A stretch of DNA of 34,893 nucleotides from contig CATOKC010000016.1 in assembly GCA_951800675.1 (NCBI GenBank), positions 1-34,893 of the forward strand, given 5' to 3'. The stretch comes from an uncultured Oscillibacter sp. Lineage in GTDB: Bacteria > Bacillota_A > Clostridia > Oscillospirales > Oscillospiraceae. Both the position numbers and the translations under genes were made by a program. How positions within the stretch are numbered: position 1 is the first letter of the stretch; every line of letters starts with the position of its first letter. Below the pieces are notes generated by a model. It saw only the letters and a program-made list of their open reading frames with translations. It did not search any database and was not told the DNA's origin. This document shows, one piece after another, positions 31,473-34,893 of this stretch.

Positions 31473-31503
31473 ACAAAAAAAGGGACGGTTTACACCGTCC
31501 CTT
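31473..31503 (-). terminator. Intrinsic terminator of malQ
   Basis: 10-bp stem AAGGGACGGT/ACCGTCCCTT (31480-31489 with 31494-31503), followed on the minus strand by a run of seven T. It lies 22 bases past the malQ stop. Confidence 0.93.
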
Positions 31504-31524
31504 CCGTCTGTATGCCGTTACCGG

Positions 31525-33006
31525 TCACCTGGGCAGGCGCTGGTAGATTTCCATTTCCCGATGGAGCCGGTCCGCCAGCTCTGGAGAGAAGCTCCCCGGC
31601 AGGGCCCGCCAGCGCCAGTTTCCGCCCAGGGTGGAGGGGGTGTTGATCCGGCCCTCACTGCCCAGGCCCAGCAGGTCCTGAAGCTGCATCACCGCCAGGT
31701 CCGCCGCGGAGGCCCAGGCGGAGCGCATCATGCCCCAGTGGTAACCCTCCTGTTCATTGAGGCGGAGATAGGCCTTCGCCAGCTCCACGTCCTCCGCCGG
31801 GGCGGAGGCCATCCAGCCCAGGATGGTGTCGTTGTCGTGGGTGCCGGTGTAGGCCACGCAGTGGGGGGTGTAGCAGTGGGGGAGGTAGCCTCCGCCGGTG
31901 TCCCGGCTGTCGAAGGCGAACTCCAGCACCTTCATGCCGGGGTAACCCGTCTCCTCCAGCAGCTTTCGGACGGAGGGGGTGAGAAAGCCCAGGTCCTCGG
32001 CGATGATGTCCCGGGGACCCAGAGCCGCCTCCACGGCCCGGAAAAAGCCGATGCCGGGGCCGGGACGCCAATGGCCGTTCCGGGCGGTAGCGTCCCCGGC
32101 GGGGATGGCGTAGTACTCGTCAAAGCCCCGGAAGTGGTCGATCCGCAGGGTGTCGTAGAGCTGGAACTGGGCGGCGATGCGGCGAATCCACCAGCGGTAG
32201 CCGTCGGCCTTCATGGCTTCCCAGTCGAAAAGGGGGTTTCCCCACAGCTGTCCATCGGCGGCGAAGCCGTCCGGCGGGCAGCCCGCCACCTCCGTGGGCC
32301 GTCCGCCGGCGTCCAGCTGAAACTGTTCGGGATTGGCCCAGACATCGGCGCTGTCGATGGAGACGTAAATGGGCAGGTCCCCGATGATGGAGACGCCGTT
32401 TTCGTTGGCATATTCCTTCAGGCTCCACCACTGGCAGAAAAAGAGGAGCTGTACCCGGGTCCAGAAGTCGATTTCTCCAGACAGCTCCTTCCGGGCGCTC
32501 TCCAGAGCGGCGGGGCGGCGAAGGCGCAGCTCCTCCGGCCACTCCAGCCAGGGAGCTCCGTCATACCGGTCCTTCAAGGCCATGAACAGGGCGTAGTCCT
32601 CCAGCCAGTCCGCCTTCCAGAGGACGCCCCGCAGCTCGAACAGGTCGCCCCGCTTCAGGCGGGAGCAGGCCAGGCGCAGGACCGCGAGGCGGTTTCGGTA
32701 AAGGGCTTCATAGTCCACCCGTTCCGGATCGCTTCCCCAGTCCAGGGACTGGTATTCCCCCGGCTCCAGGAATCCCCATTCGGCCAAGGTGTCCAGGTCG
32801 ATGAAATAGGGATTTCCGGCGAAGGAGGAGAAGGACTGGTAGGGGGAGTCCCCGTAGCTTGTGGGACCCACCGGCAGAATCTGCCAGCAGGACTGCCCGC
32901 CCCGGACCAGGAAGTCCACAAACTCCCTGGCGGCGGCTCCCAGGGTCCCGATTCCATAAGGAGAAGGCAGGGAGGAAATGGGCATCAGGATACCGGCTTT
33001 TCTCAA
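31525..33006 (-). CDS. malQ: 4-alpha-glucanotransferase
   Basis: 493 residues from a TTG at 33004-33006. This start is preferred because AAAGGGG lies nine bases upstream and RKAGILMPISSLPSPYGIG aligns with the usual MalQ opening; the first ATG would remove the conserved beginning. GH77 enzyme that transfers alpha-1,4-glucan segments between maltodextrins, releasing glucose. Seen are SYGDSPYQSFSSFAGNPYFID, IGDLPIYVS, the nucleophile Asp in LRIDHFRGFDEYYAIP, the acid/base Glu in IIAEDLGFLT, and the third carboxylate in GTHDNDTILGW. It follows a LacI regulator by 36 bases and is likely co-transcribed. Regulator and permease make a maltodextrin-use locus plausible. Confidence 0.95.
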   Translation of the reverse strand: MRKAGILMPISSLPSPYGIGTLGAAAREFVDFLVRGGQSCWQILPVGPTSYGDSPYQSFSSFAGNPYFIDLDTLAEWGFLEPGEYQSLDWGSDPERVDYEALYRNRLAVLRLACSRLKRGDLFELRGVLWKADWLEDYALFMALKDRYDGAPWLEWPEELRLRRPAALESARKELSGEIDFWTRVQLLFFCQWWSLKEYANENGVSIIGDLPIYVSIDSADVWANPEQFQLDAGGRPTEVAGCPPDGFAADGQLWGNPLFDWEAMKADGYRWWIRRIAAQFQLYDTLRIDHFRGFDEYYAIPAGDATARNGHWRPGPGIGFFRAVEAALGPRDIIAEDLGFLTPSVRKLLEETGYPGMKVLEFAFDSRDTGGGYLPHCYTPHCVAYTGTHDNDTILGWMASAPAEDVELAKAYLRLNEQEGYHWGMMRSAWASAADLAVMQLQDLLGLGSEGRINTPSTLGGNWRWRALPGSFSPELADRLHREMEIYQRLPR

Positions 33007-33042
33007 GTTGGCATCCCCTTTCTTGTTGAAGTCAAGGGGCGG

Positions 33043-34053
33043 CTACGCCTCCAGCCTGGCGACGCTCTCGCCGGGGATGAGCTGGAAGGGCACCACCTCG
33101 TGGACGGGACAGTTTTTCCGCTCGATGTTGCGCAGAAGCACGTCCACGCCCCGCTCCGCCAGGCGCTGGGTGTCCTGGCGGACGGTGGTGAGCCGGGGGA
33201 CGGAGTAGCTGGCCATGGGAATGCCGTCGTAGCCCACCACGGAGATGTCCTCCGGCACCCGCCTGCCCCGGTCCCGCAGGGCCCGGACGGCCCCGATGGC
33301 CATGACGTCGCTCATGGCGAAAATGGCCGTCAGGTCCGGGCGGCGGTCCAGCAGCCGCTCCGTGGCGGCGTAGGCGTCGGCCATGGAGTAGCGGCAGGGC
33401 TCGCACTGGCGCTCCGGGTCGAAGGGCAGGCCCAGGCGCTGAAAGGCCCGGCGGCAGCCCTCCAGGCGGCGGTAGCTGATTTGGGAGCAGGACCAGTTGC
33501 CGCCCAGGAGGCAGATGCGGCGGTGGCCCTGTCCGGCCAGAAATTCGATGACCTGGGCGGCGGCCTCGCCGTCGTCGGTGGTCAGGGAGGACAGATTTTC
33601 AAAGTGAAGGTCCCTGGCGGTGTTGGTCAGCAGCACGCAGGGGACGGCAATGGGCTGAAACCGGGCCCGGAAGAGCTCCAGGTCCCCGCCCAGGAAGAGG
33701 ATGCCCAGGGGCTTGCGCTCCCGGCAGAGCTGGAGGGCGTAGCTTACCTCGTCGGCGTCCTCGTCCAGATAGTAGACCACGGCGTCCCGCCCGCTGTCCC
33801 GGAGGAGGGCCTGGACCCGTTCCACCAGGTCGGCGAAGAGCATGTTCTGGGTGCCCTTCACTAAAATGGTGATGCCGGTCCCGGCCTGCTGTTTCAGGTG
33901 TTTGGCGTTGTTGTTGGGCTGGAAGCCCTGGGCCTCCACCACCGCCAGAACCTTCCGCCTTGTCTCGTCGCTGACGTCGGGGTGATCGTTGAGCACCCGG
34001 GACACGGTGGCTACGCCGCACCCGGACAGCCGGGCGATGTCTTTGATAGTCAT
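33043..34053 (-). CDS. LacI family transcriptional regulator
   Basis: 336 residues. The N-terminal helix-turn-helix is TIKDIARLSGCGVATVSRVL, followed by the hinge helix region NNNAKHLKQQ. A periplasmic-binding-protein-like effector domain covers the rest (ITILVKGTQNMLFADLVERV, GILFLGGDLE, ICLLGGNW, AIFAMSDVMAIGAVRAL and DISVVGYDGIPMASY). AAGGAGG lies seven bases upstream of the ATG. It sits between a sugar ABC permease gene upstream and malQ downstream on the same strand, so it likely represses this sugar-uptake locus in the absence of an alpha-glucoside. The inducer is inferred, not seen. Confidence 0.95.
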   Translation of the reverse strand: MTIKDIARLSGCGVATVSRVLNDHPDVSDETRRKVLAVVEAQGFQPNNNAKHLKQQAGTGITILVKGTQNMLFADLVERVQALLRDSGRDAVVYYLDEDADEVSYALQLCRERKPLGILFLGGDLELFRARFQPIAVPCVLLTNTARDLHFENLSSLTTDDGEAAAQVIEFLAGQGHRRICLLGGNWSCSQISYRRLEGCRRAFQRLGLPFDPERQCEPCRYSMADAYAATERLLDRRPDLTAIFAMSDVMAIGAVRALRDRGRRVPEDISVVGYDGIPMASYSVPRLTTVRQDTQRLAERGVDVLLRNIERKNCPVHEVVPFQLIPGESVARLEA

Positions 34054-34107
34054 TCCGCGTCCCTCCTTGCGTACTTTTCAAAGGGGGAGTCCCCCCCCTG
34101 CCGTATT

Positions 34108-34843
34108 TTACCCCTTAACAGCGCCTGCCGCAACCCCCTTGATAATGTATTTTTGGCAGCTGAGGTAGAACACCACAATGGGGATGATGGCCATGACCAG
34201 GGAGGCCATGATGGCGCCCATGTCCACCCGGCCATAGGAGCCCTGCATCCGCTGGATGGTGATGGGGATGGTGCTGAACTTGTTCAGGTCCAGAGTCAGG
34301 TAAGGGAGCAGGAAGTCGTTCCAGATCCACATGGTCTCCAGGATGCCCACGGAGATATAGGTGGGCTTCATAATGGGCAGCACCACGGAGAAGAAGGTCC
34401 GCAGGGGGGAGCAGCCGTCGATCATGGCGGCTTCCTCGATCTCAATGGGGATGGACTTGACGAAGCCGCAGAACATGAACACCGCCAGCCCCGCGCCAAA
34501 GCCCAGGTAAATGATGACCAGGCCCCAGGGCGTACCCAGCCGCAGCCGGTCCGTCACCAGGGAAAGGGTGAACATCACCATCTGGAAGGGGACCACCATG
34601 GAAAAGACGCACAGGAGGTACAGGAGCTTTGTGGCCCGGCTCTTCACCCGGGTGATGTACCAGGCGAACATGGAGGTGCAGATCAGAATGACTACCACGG
34701 ACCCCACGGTCATCACCACGGTCCAGAGGACGGACTCCAGGAAGTTGTACTTCTCCATGGCGTTGGCGAAGTTCTCCAGGGCCACCCAGGTTTTCTCCGA
34801 GGGGAGCTTGAAGGGCTCCAGATTGATAAAGGCCTTTTTCTTA
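34108..34843 (-). CDS. Carbohydrate ABC transporter permease (MalG type), 5' end missing
   Basis: About 245 residues of coding sequence remain. They start KKKAFINLEPFKLPS and cover the last five membrane segments and the EAA loop (IEEAAMIDGCSPLRTFFSVVLP), then KYIIKGVAAGAVKG. The first membrane helix and the start region of CUT1 permeases are absent. Going upstream, homology ends at 34843, the frame passes into unrelated sequence and meets TAA at 34852-34854. The nearest in-frame start is a GTG at 34783-34785, which would give 225 residues lacking helix one. I infer disruption by an inserted element. The gene precedes the LacI gene by 54 bases. A partner permease and binding protein would be expected beyond the window. 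Confidence 0.85.
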
Positions 34844-34893
34844 GAGCCTGTTTAAAATCTTTTGACAAAAGGAGGCGGGAGGCAGATAATAGA
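34844..34893. mobile_element. Putative insertion-sequence end interrupting the permease gene
   Basis: Sequence from 34844, GAGCCTGTTTAAAATCTTTT, begins exactly where permease homology stops. The three bases before it are TTA. Ends beginning GAGCCTGTT next to a TNA target are, as I recall, typical of IS5-family elements. The 50 bases in the window carry no coding signal. The other end lies outside. Confidence 0.5.

Noticed and set aside
31561..33864. 767-codon open frame on the plus strand across malQ and lacI
   Set aside because: It is antisense to two clear genes, has a Gly/Val/His/Gln-rich composition typical of the reverse frame of GC-rich DNA, and lacks family motifs and a ribosome site.
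34083..34095. GGGGGAGTCCCCC hairpin between the permease and lacI as a terminator
   Set aside because: Loop of three bases and no T-run; lacI expression by read-through is more likely.
1..34893. tRNA, rRNA, CRISPR, prophage and toxin-antitoxin signatures
   Set aside because: None was recognised on either strand; every long gap is accounted for by promoters, terminators, the ribozyme or short repeats.

Overview
The window is GC-rich, gene-dense DNA that looks chromosomal and comes from an anaerobic, probably gut-associated member of the Firmicutes. An Oscillospiraceae/Flavonifractor-like bacterium is my inference. The reasons are strong AGGAGG-type ribosome binding sites with frequent GTG and TTG starts, sigma-A promoters, a glmS ribozyme, an AgrC/AgrA-type two-component pair, an EIICBA-type mannitol PTS and many compact intrinsic terminators. 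I see no tRNA, rRNA, CRISPR array or prophage. High GC gives most real genes a long open antisense frame; these are omitted.

Layout: (1) 1-2.9 kb: the 3' part of a hybrid sensor kinase overlapping a solute-binding lipoprotein. (2) 3-5.7 kb: thioredoxin and a CoA-disulfide-reductase/rhodanese fusion, convergent with a Crp/Fnr regulator. (3) 5.8-8.7 kb: a Na+/solute symporter and threonine ammonia-lyase operon. (4) 8.8-9.9 kb: a secreted CapA-like protein. (5) 10-18.1 kb: a hexose-phosphate neighbourhood around fructose-6-phosphate: mtlD, pgi, glmS with its self-cleaving ribozyme, mtlA, and a 1-phosphofructokinase preceded by a 50-codon reading frame. (6) 18.2-23 kb: an aminotransferase, a 25-codon small ORF between two terminators, and a three-gene operon of purine nucleoside phosphorylase, MTA/SAH-type deaminase and iron alcohol dehydrogenase. 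(7) 23-25.9 kb: a LytTR response regulator, a GHKL sensor kinase and an unrecognised acidic coiled-coil protein, with a 20/21-bp tandem repeat between the divergent promoters. (8) 25.9-29.1 kb: AraC regulator, EamA exporter and a CPA2 antiporter. (9) 29.3-31.3 kb: a TIM-barrel isomerase and cysteine synthase. (10) 31.5-34.9 kb: malQ, a LacI regulator and a sugar ABC permease whose 5' end appears to be cut off by the end of an insertion element at the window edge.

In region 5, MtlA imports mannitol as mannitol-1-phosphate and MtlD oxidises it to fructose-6-phosphate. Pgi converts that to glucose-6-phosphate, while GlmS diverts it to glucosamine-6-phosphate under ribozyme feedback. In region 6 the deaminase and phosphorylase could take apart the nucleoside by-products of S-adenosylmethionine chemistry, and the alcohol dehydrogenase could remove an aldehyde formed later. 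That last link is a hypothesis. The features most worth following up are this salvage operon, the tandem repeat in front of the LytTR system, the 25-codon ORF, the short ORF and dyads around fruK/mtlA, and the element end in the permease.
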